The notes under the pieces are model-generated. The model was given only the letters and a program-made list of their open reading frames with translations, was not told where the DNA came from and did no database searches. Shown here piece by piece: positions 9,291 through 16,621 of a stretch of DNA of 38,047 nt; position 1 is the first letter of the stretch, and each line of letters opens with the position of its first letter. The position numbers were made by a program, and so were the translations under genes. The DNA comes from Bacteroides finegoldii DSM 17565 (GTDB taxonomy: Bacteria; Bacteroidota; Bacteroidia; Bacteroidales; Bacteroidaceae), in assembly GCF_000156195.1 (NCBI RefSeq), contig NZ_GG688326.1:205711-243757 (forward strand), in the 5' to 3' direction.

Positions 9291-10225
9291 AGATACTTAT
9301 AACCGGAATTCACGGCTTTGTAGGGGGGAATTTGGTAAAAGCTTTGGGGCAAAGTAATGAAATTTACGGCCTTGATATCGTAGCGCCTGAAAAGGAGGGT
9401 GTGGTCAAGACCTTTTCCTGGGATGATCTTGACGAAAATAAGATTCCACAAGTAGATGCCGTTATCCATCTTGCCGGCAAGGCACATGATTTGAAGAAAA
9501 CTTTTGGGCCGGAAGTGTATTTTAAGGTAAATACGGGGCTCACTCAAAAGATGTATGACTGGTTTCTTAAATCATCGGCCGGGAAGTTCATTTTCTTTTC
9601 ATCGGTGAAAGCGGCTGCTGACTTTGTCCCTGGTGATATTCTGACTGAAGATGTTGTTCCCAATCCAGTAGGACCTTATGGTGAATCGAAGATCAAAGCT
9701 GAAGAATATATCCTATCTCATCCGGCCGCAGATAAGCAAGTGTATATCCTGCGTCCCTGTATGATACATGGTCCCGGAAACAAGGGGAATCTCAATCTGC
9801 TCTATGGAGTGGTGAAAAAAGGAGTACCCTGGCCTTTGGGGGCTTTTGAAAATCACCGCTGCTTTACCTCTATTGACAACCTTTGTTTTGTCATAAAAGG
9901 GCTGCTTGTTAAGGAAGTGGAATCTGGCATTTATAATATGTGTGACGATGAAGCGTTATCGACCAACGGACTTATTACAGTTATCTGCAAGGCTTTGGGT
10001 AAGAAAGCACGTATTTGGTATCTGCCCAAAGGGCTGATGAATGGTATGGCGAAGGTGGGAGATGGGTTGCACCTGCCACTAAACTCGGAGCGTTTGACAA
10101 AGCTAACTGAAGACTATGTGGTTAGCAATGCTAAAATAAAAAAGGCACTGGGTATAGATAAAATGCCCATACGTGCCGAAGAAGGACTTACACAAACCAT
10201 TAAATCATTTACAAATACAAAATAA
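9287..10225 (+). CDS. NAD-dependent nucleotide-sugar epimerase/reductase (extended SDR, WbpV-like)
   Basis: A 312-residue extended short-chain dehydrogenase. The Rossmann loop GIHGFVGG lies at 7-14, the active-site Ser at 105-106 (FFSSVKA) and the catalytic pair Y131/K135 in PYGESKIKAEE. The family includes UDP-hexosamine 4-epimerases and 4-reductases. Immediate coupling to a WecA/WbpL-like transferase recalls the WbpV-WbpL pairing, where the reductase makes UDP-N-acetyl-quinovosamine or -fucosamine for the first transfer. I therefore infer that it supplies the initiating sugar. A plain UDP-GlcNAc 4-epimerase cannot be excluded. It overlaps the upstream gene by 4 nt, and the next gene begins 2 nt downstream. 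Confidence 0.82.
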   Translation: MKILITGIHGFVGGNLVKALGQSNEIYGLDIVAPEKEGVVKTFSWDDLDENKIPQVDAVIHLAGKAHDLKKTFGPEVYFKVNTGLTQKMYDWFLKSSAGKFIFFSSVKAAADFVPGDILTEDVVPNPVGPYGESKIKAEEYILSHPAADKQVYILRPCMIHGPGNKGNLNLLYGVVKKGVPWPLGAFENHRCFTSIDNLCFVIKGLLVKEVESGIYNMCDDEALSTNGLITVICKALGKKARIWYLPKGLMNGMAKVGDGLHLPLNSERLTKLTEDYVVSNAKIKKALGIDKMPIRAEEGLTQTIKSFTNTK

Positions 10226-10227
10226 GT

Positions 10228-11205
10228 ATGGTTGTATATCTGTTAATAGCAGTATTATTGCTTGTTCTTGAATGGGTCTATTTTAAGATTGCCGACAAGT
10301 TTAACATTATAGACAAACCCAACTTGCGTTCATCGCACAGTACTATTGTGTTGCGTGGCGGAGGTATTATTTTCTTGTTTGGAGCCTGGCTTTATGCTGC
10401 CTTCTATGGTTTTACATGTCCTTGGTTCCTGTTAGGACTCACTATGTTGGGTGGTATCAGTTTTGCGGATGATATTCATTCGGTATCCAATAAATTTCGC
10501 TTGATTGTGCACTTTGTCGCCATGACACTCATGTTCTACCAGTGGGGTATTTTGCTGCCCGAGTATTGGTGGGTGGTTATCATTGCGCTCATAGTATGCA
10601 CCGGCATTATCAATGCGTATAACTTTATGGATGGAATAAATGGTATTACCGGCGGTTACTCGTTGGCTGTGCTTGTTCCGTTGCTTATTCTCAATTCGCG
10701 GGAGGAGTTTGTCGACCGGAATTTCATTATTGTGGCTTTGCTTAGCGTGTTGATATTCTGCTTCTTTAACTTCCGCACTAAGGCAAAATGTTTTGCAGGT
10801 GATGTGGGCAGTGTATCCATTGCGTTTATTTTGCTTTACTTTTTAGGTTCTTATATATTAAAAAGCGGAAACTATTGGGCTATTCTGCTGCTAATGGTAT
10901 ATGGCGTTGATAGTGTACTCACTATTCTCCATCGGATATTATTGCATGAAAATATAGGCAAACCTCATCGTAAACATGTTTATCAATTGATGGCCAATGA
11001 ATTGCATATTAAGCATGTGGTAGTGTCGACCGTCTATATGGTTATGCAATTAATAATCTCTTTGGGGGCTATTTATTTGCCAATGAATAAGTATTTGTAT
11101 TTAGTTGTAGTGTTGGTATTACTTTGTATCGTCTATGTCTTGTTCAAGAGAAAATATTATCACCTACACGAAGAATATCTACGTGCAAAAGTTAATGATA
11201 AATAA
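10228..11205 (+). CDS. Undecaprenyl-phosphate sugar-1-phosphate transferase (WecA/WbpL/MraY family)
   Basis: A 325-residue polytopic membrane protein with about ten helices. Family motifs are in order: DKPNLRSSHS (29-38), GGGIIF, the Mg-binding DD at 81-82 (SFADDIHS), the catalytic NFMDGINGI (N132, D135), FAGDVGS (D192) and the HIPHR-type loop as KPHRKHVYQL (246-253). It should transfer a HexNAc- or deoxyHexNAc-1-phosphate onto undecaprenyl phosphate, the first membrane step of capsule unit assembly. Placing the initiating transferase at the distal end of the operon is common in Bacteroides capsule loci. The sugar is probably the product of the preceding gene. Confidence 0.88.
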   Translation: MVVYLLIAVLLLVLEWVYFKIADKFNIIDKPNLRSSHSTIVLRGGGIIFLFGAWLYAAFYGFTCPWFLLGLTMLGGISFADDIHSVSNKFRLIVHFVAMTLMFYQWGILLPEYWWVVIIALIVCTGIINAYNFMDGINGITGGYSLAVLVPLLILNSREEFVDRNFIIVALLSVLIFCFFNFRTKAKCFAGDVGSVSIAFILLYFLGSYILKSGNYWAILLLMVYGVDSVLTILHRILLHENIGKPHRKHVYQLMANELHIKHVVVSTVYMVMQLIISLGAIYLPMNKYLYLVVVLVLLCIVYVLFKRKYYHLHEEYLRAKVNDK

Positions 11206-11207
11206 TT

Positions 11208-11603
11208 ATGGAAATAAATGATAAACTGCTTGATGAACTGTTAGCTCAGGCGGGAACAAATGAGCGGAGGCGTATTAATCTTGATTTGCGTAATGGTGAA
11301 GGTGACACTTCGCAGCGTATGCTCAATGCCTTGTTACCGGGAACGCATGTTCCTATTCATCGTCATACTAAAACAATTGAGACTGTCATTCTGCTTAGAG
11401 GTCATATAACGGAACTTTTTTATGATGAAAAAGGTGTTGAATGTGCTCGGCATGAATTGAATCCTGCAAGTGGTATTTATGGCGTACAAGTACCTGCCGG
11501 AATGTGGCATACTCTTATTGTGCATGAGCCCTCTGTCATTATAGAAATGAAAGATGGAGCCTATGTGCCAATTACTATGGATGACATTTGGCAATATGAA
11601 TAA
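11208..11603 (+). CDS. wbuC: WbuC-family cupin-fold metalloprotein
   Basis: A 131-residue cupin. The metal-site pattern is visible as PGTHVPIHRHTKTIETVILLRGH, with HxH and a later Glu, and the second cupin motif as GVQVPAGMWHTLIVHEPSVIIEMKDG. WbuC-like proteins are found at the ends of O-antigen and capsule clusters; their exact reaction is not established. The gene begins 2 nt after the lipid-carrier transferase and is the last gene of the polysaccharide operon. No T-rich terminator hairpin follows directly; the downstream region instead holds several T-poor hairpins. The symbol follows family resemblance only. Confidence 0.78.
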   Translation: MEINDKLLDELLAQAGTNERRRINLDLRNGEGDTSQRMLNALLPGTHVPIHRHTKTIETVILLRGHITELFYDEKGVECARHELNPASGIYGVQVPAGMWHTLIVHEPSVIIEMKDGAYVPITMDDIWQYE

Positions 11604-11739
11604 GTCGCAAAGCTCCCTATATAAATCGAATTTAATATCAGGTATGGGGAAAGAGTACGGATAACAGAACTATACGTCAAGGTTTGACGTTGACAAAAGG
11701 TCGGGAAGAGTACAGTGGTATGTTCCTGACTTATACCCT

Positions 11740-11762
11740 CATATTAGCATGAAGCTAATATG
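11740..11762. repeat. Inverted repeat, 9-bp arms, 5-nt loop
   Basis: CATATTAGC at 11740-11748 pairs perfectly with GCTAATATG at 11754-11762. There is no T-tract after it, so it is not a canonical terminator. It is the first of three hairpins within 130 nt downstream of the last capsule gene. Confidence 0.75.
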
Positions 11763-11775
11763 ATTTGTATGTGAG

Positions 11776-11809
11776 ATATATCAACTGTCTGTGAAGATAG
11801 TTGATATAT
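11776..11809. repeat. Inverted repeat, 15-bp stem with GTGA loop
   Basis: ATATATCAACT at 11776-11786 pairs with AGTTGATATAT at 11799-11809, and the pairing continues inward through one G-U wobble and three more pairs to a GTGA loop at 11791-11794. In RNA this would be a long stem capped by a GNRA-type tetraloop. It is followed by TTTGTTAG, a weak U-run, so partial terminator activity is possible. Confidence 0.75.
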
Positions 11810-11818
11810 TTGTTAGAA

Positions 11819-11867
11819 CAGTGCTTTACGAAGGCTAAAGCATAGCTTTAGAGGTCGTAAAGCACTG
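11819..11867. repeat. Long imperfect hairpin (13-bp outer and 7-bp inner stems)
   Basis: The outer arms 11819-11831 and 11855-11867 (CAGTGCTTTACGA and its complement) are perfect. An inner stem CTAAAGC/GCTTTAG (11835-11841 and 11845-11851) closes on an ATA loop, with a symmetrical AGG/AGG internal loop between the stems. It is followed by another GCTTTAGG, so the GCTTTA word recurs. There is no poly-T tail. Confidence 0.75.
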
Positions 11868-12098
11868 CTTTAGGACTTATATAGCACTGTGTTTGTTTGA
11901 CGATGGGTGTGGCGGGTATGATGAGTTTATCAGGTGCGGTGGTTATGGCGGGTACAGCAGGTACACTTTTTGGGGGCTCTCTATACACACGCACACGTGC
12001 GCGCATTAGTTAGGTACGTGCGTACGTGTGTGGAAAAATGCGGGGTGTATTTACTGTACCTTTTGTACCTGTGGAGCTGTTCATATAAAGTAAAAGGA

Positions 12099-12134
12099 GC
12101 AGGCGGGAAAAAGTTTTCTGCCTGCTTTCTTTTT
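12099..12134 (+). terminator. Rho-independent terminator-like hairpin
   Basis: GCAGGC (12099-12104) pairs with GCCTGC (12120-12125), and inner GGGAAA/TTTTCT pairs through wobbles. A T-rich tail (TTTCTTTTT) follows. It lies just upstream of the AAA-ATPase gene and probably ends transcription from the polysaccharide operon. Confidence 0.6.
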
Positions 12135-12150
12135 GAACGGATATTTTTTG

Positions 12151-12158
12151 TAGCTTTG
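12151..12158 (+). promoter_or_regulatory. Putative -7 element of the AAA-ATPase gene
   Basis: TAGCTTTG matches the Bacteroides -7 consensus TAnnTTTG. The nearest TTTG (12132-12135) is only 15 nt upstream, short of the usual 19-20, so the -33 box is weak. The element overlaps the GTG that could otherwise serve as start, which favours ATG 12167 or 12176 and a very short leader. Confidence 0.4.
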
Positions 12159-12166
12159 TGAAAAAT

Positions 12167-13747
12167 ATGATTGATATGGAAGCTTTGCAAAGATTATACC
12201 CCATAGGGATACAGACTTTTTCTGAAATTCGTGAGAAGAATTATCTTTATATCGATAAGACGGAATACGTTTATCGCATGACTTATTTTGCGAAATATGT
12301 GTTTCTGAGTCGTCCTCGCCGTTTTGGTAAATCTTTGCTTACTTCTACTTTGCATAGTTATTTCTCTGGTCGTAAGGACCTGTTTCAAGGGTTGGCTATG
12401 GAGAGGTTGGAGAAAGAGTGGATAGAATATCCGGTTCTTCATTTTGATATGAGTATGGCGAAGCATGTGGATCAGGAGCGTTTGGAGCGTTTGCTTGACT
12501 TTATGCTTTCAGACTATGAGCGGACCTTCGGTCTCGATACAACTGCCGGTGATGCTAATCTGCGATTAACCCGTCTTATCAAGTGTGCTTATGAAAAGAC
12601 AGGGAAAAAGGTTGTAGTTCTTATAGATGAATATGATGCTCCTTTGCTTGATGTGGTACACGAAAAGGAAAATCTAGGCGTATTACGTAATATCATGCGT
12701 AACTTCTATAGTCCTTTGAAAGCTTGTGATCCTTATCTGAAGTATGTGTTTCTGACTGGTATCACCAAGTTCTCTCAGTTGAGTATCTTTAGTGAATTGA
12801 ATAATATCAAGAATATCAGCATGGATGAGCCATACGCTGCAATTTGCGGAATAACGGAGGATGAGATGCTAACGCAAATGAAAGAGGATATGGAGAGATT
12901 GGCTGCGAAATTGAATATTTCCCCTGAAGAGGTCTTGCTGAAGTTGAAGGGGAATTATGACGGTTATCATTTCACTTATCCGTCTCCCGACATCTATAAT
13001 CCGTTCAGTCTGTTGAATGCTTTTGCGGATGGTAAATTTGGTTCTTACTGGTTCGGTAGCGGTACTCCTACATACTTGATAAAGATGTTGGAAAAGTTCG
13101 GTGTTGAACCTTCTGAAGTCGGAGGAAAAACAGCAGCTGTGGAGGATTTTGATGCACCGACGGAGACAATGTCCAGTATTACTCCGCTGTTATATCAGAG
13201 CGGTTATATCACCATCAAGGGTTACGATAGCGAGTTGGGACTGTACACATTGGATATTCCTAATAAAGAAGTTAGGGTCGGCTTGATGAGGAGTCTGTTG
13301 CCTTATTATGTGTCTACACCTACTGAAAAAACGAATACCATGGTAGCTTATCTTTCCCGTGATATCCGTAATGATGATATGGATTCTGCGTTGCGTCGGC
13401 TGCAGACTTTCTTGTTTACCATTCCTTATTGTGACAATACGAGGTATGAAGGTCACTATCAGCAGATGTTCTACATTATTTTCAGCTTATTGGGTTCTTT
13501 TGTGGATGTTGAAGTCCGTACCCCCCGTGGTCGAGTGGATGTGGTGCTTCGTACGAAAACAACGCTCTATGTGATGGAATTGAAGCTTGACAAGACTGCC
13601 GGTGAAGCTATGGAACAGATCAATCTGAAGAATTATCCTGAACGCTTCGCTTTGTGTGGGCTTCCGGTAGTGAAAGTGGCGATCAACTTTGATAGTGAAC
13701 GCTGTACGATAGGAGAATGGAAATTACAGACTATTGATAAATGGTGA
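12167..13747 (+). CDS. AAA-ATPase-like protein with C-terminal PD-(D/E)XK nuclease-like domain
   Basis: About 526 residues. The N-terminus (RLYPIGIQTFSEIREKNYLYIDKT) is the AAA-ATPase-like domain typical of this Bacteroides family. A P-loop variant RPRRFGKS sits near 49-56, lacking the first Gly of a standard Walker A as is usual in the family, and Walker B is VVVLIDEYDAPL near 149-160. Near the C-terminus, GRVDVVL followed by VMELKLD gives the D...ExK core of a PD-(D/E)XK fold. The biological role of these multi-copy proteins is not established; mobile-element or defence roles are often suspected. I start at ATG 12167 rather than GTG 12158 because the GTG lies in a -7 promoter match. The gene is monocistronic, with a terminator just after it. 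Confidence 0.82.
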   Translation: MIDMEALQRLYPIGIQTFSEIREKNYLYIDKTEYVYRMTYFAKYVFLSRPRRFGKSLLTSTLHSYFSGRKDLFQGLAMERLEKEWIEYPVLHFDMSMAKHVDQERLERLLDFMLSDYERTFGLDTTAGDANLRLTRLIKCAYEKTGKKVVVLIDEYDAPLLDVVHEKENLGVLRNIMRNFYSPLKACDPYLKYVFLTGITKFSQLSIFSELNNIKNISMDEPYAAICGITEDEMLTQMKEDMERLAAKLNISPEEVLLKLKGNYDGYHFTYPSPDIYNPFSLLNAFADGKFGSYWFGSGTPTYLIKMLEKFGVEPSEVGGKTAAVEDFDAPTETMSSITPLLYQSGYITIKGYDSELGLYTLDIPNKEVRVGLMRSLLPYYVSTPTEKTNTMVAYLSRDIRNDDMDSALRRLQTFLFTIPYCDNTRYEGHYQQMFYIIFSLLGSFVDVEVRTPRGRVDVVLRTKTTLYVMELKLDKTAGEAMEQINLKNYPERFALCGLPVVKVAINFDSERCTIGEWKLQTIDKW

Positions 13748-13805
13748 GTTACTATACGACTCATTCATAATTGGTAACTCTGAATAGATAGAGTTAGGGT
13801 GAATG

Positions 13806-13840
13806 ACAGGCGGGAATAAAAATCCCGCCTGTTTTTGTTT
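13806..13840 (+). terminator. Rho-independent terminator after AAA-ATPase gene
   Basis: ACAGGCGGGA (13806-13815) pairs perfectly with TCCCGCCTGT (13823-13832) around a 7-nt A-rich loop, followed by TTTTTGTTT. The tail runs directly into the -33 box of the next promoter. Confidence 0.88.
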
Positions 13841-13869
13841 GGTCGGCTACTGGATTTTATCTACCTTTG
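13838..13869 (+). promoter_or_regulatory. Bacteroides-type promoter of the PBP operon
   Basis: TTTG at 13838-13841, exactly 20 nt, then TACCTTTG at 13862-13869 match the -33/-7 consensus of the Bacteroides housekeeping sigma factor. The expected transcription start is about 30 nt before ATG 13909. The -33 box lies in the U-tract of the preceding terminator. Confidence 0.72.
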
Positions 13870-13908
13870 TAACTTAATTAAGTGCATTTTTTATAAGCAA
13901 GAAAAAAC

Positions 13909-16230
13909 ATGATTCGAAAAATAATAAAAGCTCTTTGGATTTTATTGGCAATCGCAGTAGTGGCTGCCGTCATTATTTTTGTTTCTATTTCGAAAGGTTG
14001 GATCGGCTATATGCCTCCAGTGGAGGAACTGGAGAATCCAAGTTATAAATTTGCGACGGAGATCTTTTCTGAGGATGAGAAAGTGCTCGGTACTTGGTCT
14101 TATAGTAAGGAAAATCGTGTGTATACAGCCTACAAGGACTTGTCACCCAACATTATTAATGCGTTGATTGCGACAGAAGATGTTCGTTTTGCCGAACACT
14201 CGGGGATTGACGCTAAGGCGTTGTTCCGTGCATTTGTGAAACGTGGTTTGTTATTCCAGAAAAATGCGGGTGGGGGAAGTACTTTATCACAGCAGCTTGC
14301 CAAGCAGTTGTTTACGGAGAATGTGGCGAGAAATACTCTCCAGCGTCTTTTCCAGAAACCGATTGAGTGGGTGATTGCCGTAAAACTCGAGCGTTATTAC
14401 ACCAAAGAGGAAATTCTGAGTATGTACCTCAATAAGTTTGATTTCCTGAATAATGCTGTCGGTATTAAGACGGCTGCGCATACTTATTTTAACCGTGAAC
14501 CGAAGGACTTGAAAATAGAGGAAGCGGCTACCTTGGTTGGTATGTGTAAAAATCCGTCACTCTATAATCCTGTTCGTTTTAATGAGCGTTCTCGCGGCCG
14601 TCGTAATGTGGTGCTTGGACAGATGCGTAAAGCGGGATATATTACTGAATCCGAATGTGATTCTCTGCAAGCGCTTCCTTTGAAATTGTCGTATAACCGT
14701 GTTGACCACAAGGAAGGTTTGGCTACTTATTTCCGTGAATACCTGCGTGGTGTGATGACAGCAACCAAGCCGGTGAAGAGTAATTATCGTGGTTGGCAAA
14801 TGCAGAAATTCTATGAAGACTCCCTTTCTTGGGAAACGAATCCTCTGTATGGCTGGTGTGCGAAGAATAAAAAGAAGGATGGTTCGAATTATAATGTCTA
14901 CACGGACGGACTGAAGATTTATACGACTCTCAACTCGCGGATGCAACAATATGCGGAGGAGGCGGTAGAAGAACATTTGAGTTATTTGCAACCTTTGTTT
15001 TTCAAAGAAAAAGTAGGAAGTAAGAATGCGCCATACGCAAGAGTGCTGCCTGCGAAACGGGTGGAAGAACTGTTGACGAAGGCTATGAAACAGACTGAGC
15101 GTTACCGGCTGATGAAAGAGGCGGGGAATTCTGAACAGGAGATTCGGAAAGCATTCGATACACCGCAGGAAATGACAGTCTTTTCGTGGATGGGAAGCAA
15201 GGACACGATTATGACTCCGATGGATTCAATCCGCTATTATAAGTCATTCCTTCGTACCGGCTTTATGTCGATGGATCCTATGAACGGGCATGTGAAAGCT
15301 TATGTTGGCGGACCTAATTATACATATTTCCAATATGACATGGCGATGGTAGGACGCCGTCAGGTAGGGTCTACTATCAAACCGTACTTGTATACACTGG
15401 CTATGGAGAATAATTTTTCTCCTTGCGACCAGGTGCGCCACGTAGAGCAAACGTTGATTACAGAAACTGGGGAACCATGGTCGCCACGTAATTCCAATAA
15501 GAAGCGTTATGGTGAGATGGTTACTCTAAAATGGGGACTGGCTAATTCGGATAACTGGATTTCGGCTTATCTGATGAGCAAACTGAATCCGTATGAATTG
15601 GTGCGGCTGATCCATAGTTTCGGAGTGCGCAACAAGGCCATCGACCCGGTTGTTTCACTTTGTCTGGGACCTTGTGAGATTTCTGTCGGAGAGATGGTGA
15701 GTGCATATACTGCTTTTGCTAATAGGGGGATTCGGGTGGCTCCTTTGTTTGTGACTCGGATCGAGGACAGTGAAGGTAATGTGATTTCTACGTTTGCGCC
15801 ACAAATGGATGAGGTGATCAGCACTTCAAGTGTATATAAAATGCTGGTCATGTTGCGTGCCGTTATAAATGAAGGAACGGGCGGACGTGTCCGACGTTAT
15901 GGAATTACTGCGGATATGGGCGGAAAGACGGGGACGACAAATGAGAACTCGGATAGTTGGTTTATGGGCTTTACCCCTTCGTTGGTGTCCGGCTGTTGGG
16001 TTGGAGGTGACGAACGTGATATCCACTTCGGATCGATGACATACGGACAGGGAGCTGCCGCTGCTTTACCTATTTGGGCAAAATATATGAAGAAAGTATT
16101 TGATGACCCGACTTTGGGATACGATCAGCAGGAAACTTTTAAACTTCCGGAAGGATTCGATCCTTGTGCCGGTTCGGAGACTCCGGATGGCGAGGTGGAG
16201 GAAATGGGACTGGATGATCTTTTCAACTAA
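13909..16230 (+). CDS. mrcA: Class A penicillin-binding protein (PBP1A type, bifunctional)
   Basis: A 773-residue inner-membrane enzyme that polymerises lipid II and cross-links peptidoglycan. A single N-terminal anchor spans about residues 5-27. The glycosyltransferase (GT51) domain shows ATEDVRFAEHSGID with catalytic E90, GGSTLSQQLAKQL (122-134) and EWVIAVKLERYYTKEEILSMYLN. The transpeptidase domain has the active-site STIK at 488-491, SDN at 547-549 and KTGT at 673-676, so all penicillin-binding motifs are intact. Length is normal for the family. It is first in an operon with the FolK-like gene (4 nt gap), kdsB and the M16 homologue, driven by the strong promoter at 13838-13869. It resembles Bacteroidota MrcA/PonA proteins. 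Confidence 0.93.
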   Translation: MIRKIIKALWILLAIAVVAAVIIFVSISKGWIGYMPPVEELENPSYKFATEIFSEDEKVLGTWSYSKENRVYTAYKDLSPNIINALIATEDVRFAEHSGIDAKALFRAFVKRGLLFQKNAGGGSTLSQQLAKQLFTENVARNTLQRLFQKPIEWVIAVKLERYYTKEEILSMYLNKFDFLNNAVGIKTAAHTYFNREPKDLKIEEAATLVGMCKNPSLYNPVRFNERSRGRRNVVLGQMRKAGYITESECDSLQALPLKLSYNRVDHKEGLATYFREYLRGVMTATKPVKSNYRGWQMQKFYEDSLSWETNPLYGWCAKNKKKDGSNYNVYTDGLKIYTTLNSRMQQYAEEAVEEHLSYLQPLFFKEKVGSKNAPYARVLPAKRVEELLTKAMKQTERYRLMKEAGNSEQEIRKAFDTPQEMTVFSWMGSKDTIMTPMDSIRYYKSFLRTGFMSMDPMNGHVKAYVGGPNYTYFQYDMAMVGRRQVGSTIKPYLYTLAMENNFSPCDQVRHVEQTLITETGEPWSPRNSNKKRYGEMVTLKWGLANSDNWISAYLMSKLNPYELVRLIHSFGVRNKAIDPVVSLCLGPCEISVGEMVSAYTAFANRGIRVAPLFVTRIEDSEGNVISTFAPQMDEVISTSSVYKMLVMLRAVINEGTGGRVRRYGITADMGGKTGTTNENSDSWFMGFTPSLVSGCWVGGDERDIHFGSMTYGQGAAAALPIWAKYMKKVFDDPTLGYDQQETFKLPEGFDPCAGSETPDGEVEEMGLDDLFN

Positions 16231-16234
16231 AAAG

Positions 16235-16621
16235 ATGCACAAATACATTGTTTGCATAGGGAGCAACTACAATAGAACGGAGAATCTGACTTTTGCCAGG
16301 CAGAAACTGGCGGAACAGTTTTCTCCTATCTACCGGGCACCTGAGTTGGAGACGGAACCTTTGTTCTTCAAAAATCCGGCTTTGTTTTCCAATCAAGTGA
16401 TTATGTTCTTTTCGGATAAGGATGAGGAACTCGTGAAGAGGATACTGAAAGACATAGAACTGGCTTCCGGTCGTCTGCCGGAGGATAAGAAGGAAGAGAA
16501 AGTCTGTTTGGATATTGATATACTTTTGTATGATGATAAAATAATAAAACCGGAAGATTGGGAGAGGGAATATGTGCAGCAGTCATTATCCGCTCTTTAT
16601 TCTTCATTATCTATTAAATAA
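16235..16621 (+). CDS. folK: Short FolK-like (HPPK) protein
   Basis: A 128-residue protein starting at ATG 16235, 4 nt after the PBP stop; a longer in-frame extension back to 16100 would lie inside the PBP gene. It has the features of 6-hydroxymethyl-7,8-dihydropterin pyrophosphokinase: the N-terminal IGSNYNRTENLTFARQKL, the YRAPELETEPLFFKNPALFSNQV segment, and CLDIDILLYDD carrying the two Mg-binding Asp. HPPK transfers pyrophosphate from ATP in folate synthesis. The protein stops about 30 residues short of usual HPPKs (around 160), with no counterpart of the C-terminal LPHPR...FVL block, so catalysis is doubtful. It ends directly at the kdsB start, leaving no room for a lost end. Confidence 0.65.
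   Translation: MHKYIVCIGSNYNRTENLTFARQKLAEQFSPIYRAPELETEPLFFKNPALFSNQVIMFFSDKDEELVKRILKDIELASGRLPEDKKEEKVCLDIDILLYDDKIIKPEDWEREYVQQSLSALYSSLSIK

Larger units (their letters stand above)
11604..12166. other. Non-coding hairpin-rich region between polysaccharide operon and AAA-ATPase gene
   Basis: About 560 nt with no credible protein-coding frame. It contains three consecutive inverted repeats (11740-11762, 11776-11809, 11819-11867), a G-rich stretch with imperfect GGCGGGTA-like repeats around 11900-11960, an alternating purine-pyrimidine tract near 11981-12032, and a terminator-like hairpin at 12099-12134. The composition swings from AT-rich hairpins to GC-rich runs unlike the flanking genes. 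It could be the untranslated end of the polysaccharide transcript or the scar of earlier recombination at the locus boundary. Confidence 0.6.

Noticed and set aside
11740..11867. CRISPR array
   Set aside because: The repeats are inverted, not direct and regularly spaced, and no cas genes are present.
12158..12160. GTG as start codon of the AAA-ATPase gene
   Set aside because: It lies inside a TAnnTTTG promoter match; in-frame ATGs follow 9 and 18 nt later, just before the conserved N-terminus.
11934..12161. 75-codon + strand frame in the hairpin-rich gap
   Set aside because: It runs through the alternating purine-pyrimidine tract and a terminator hairpin, with implausible Cys/Tyr/Arg-rich composition.
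16100..16234. N-terminal extension of the FolK-like protein into the PBP gene
   Set aside because: The extension is an off-frame reading of the PBP C-terminus; the family N-terminus begins at ATG 16235.
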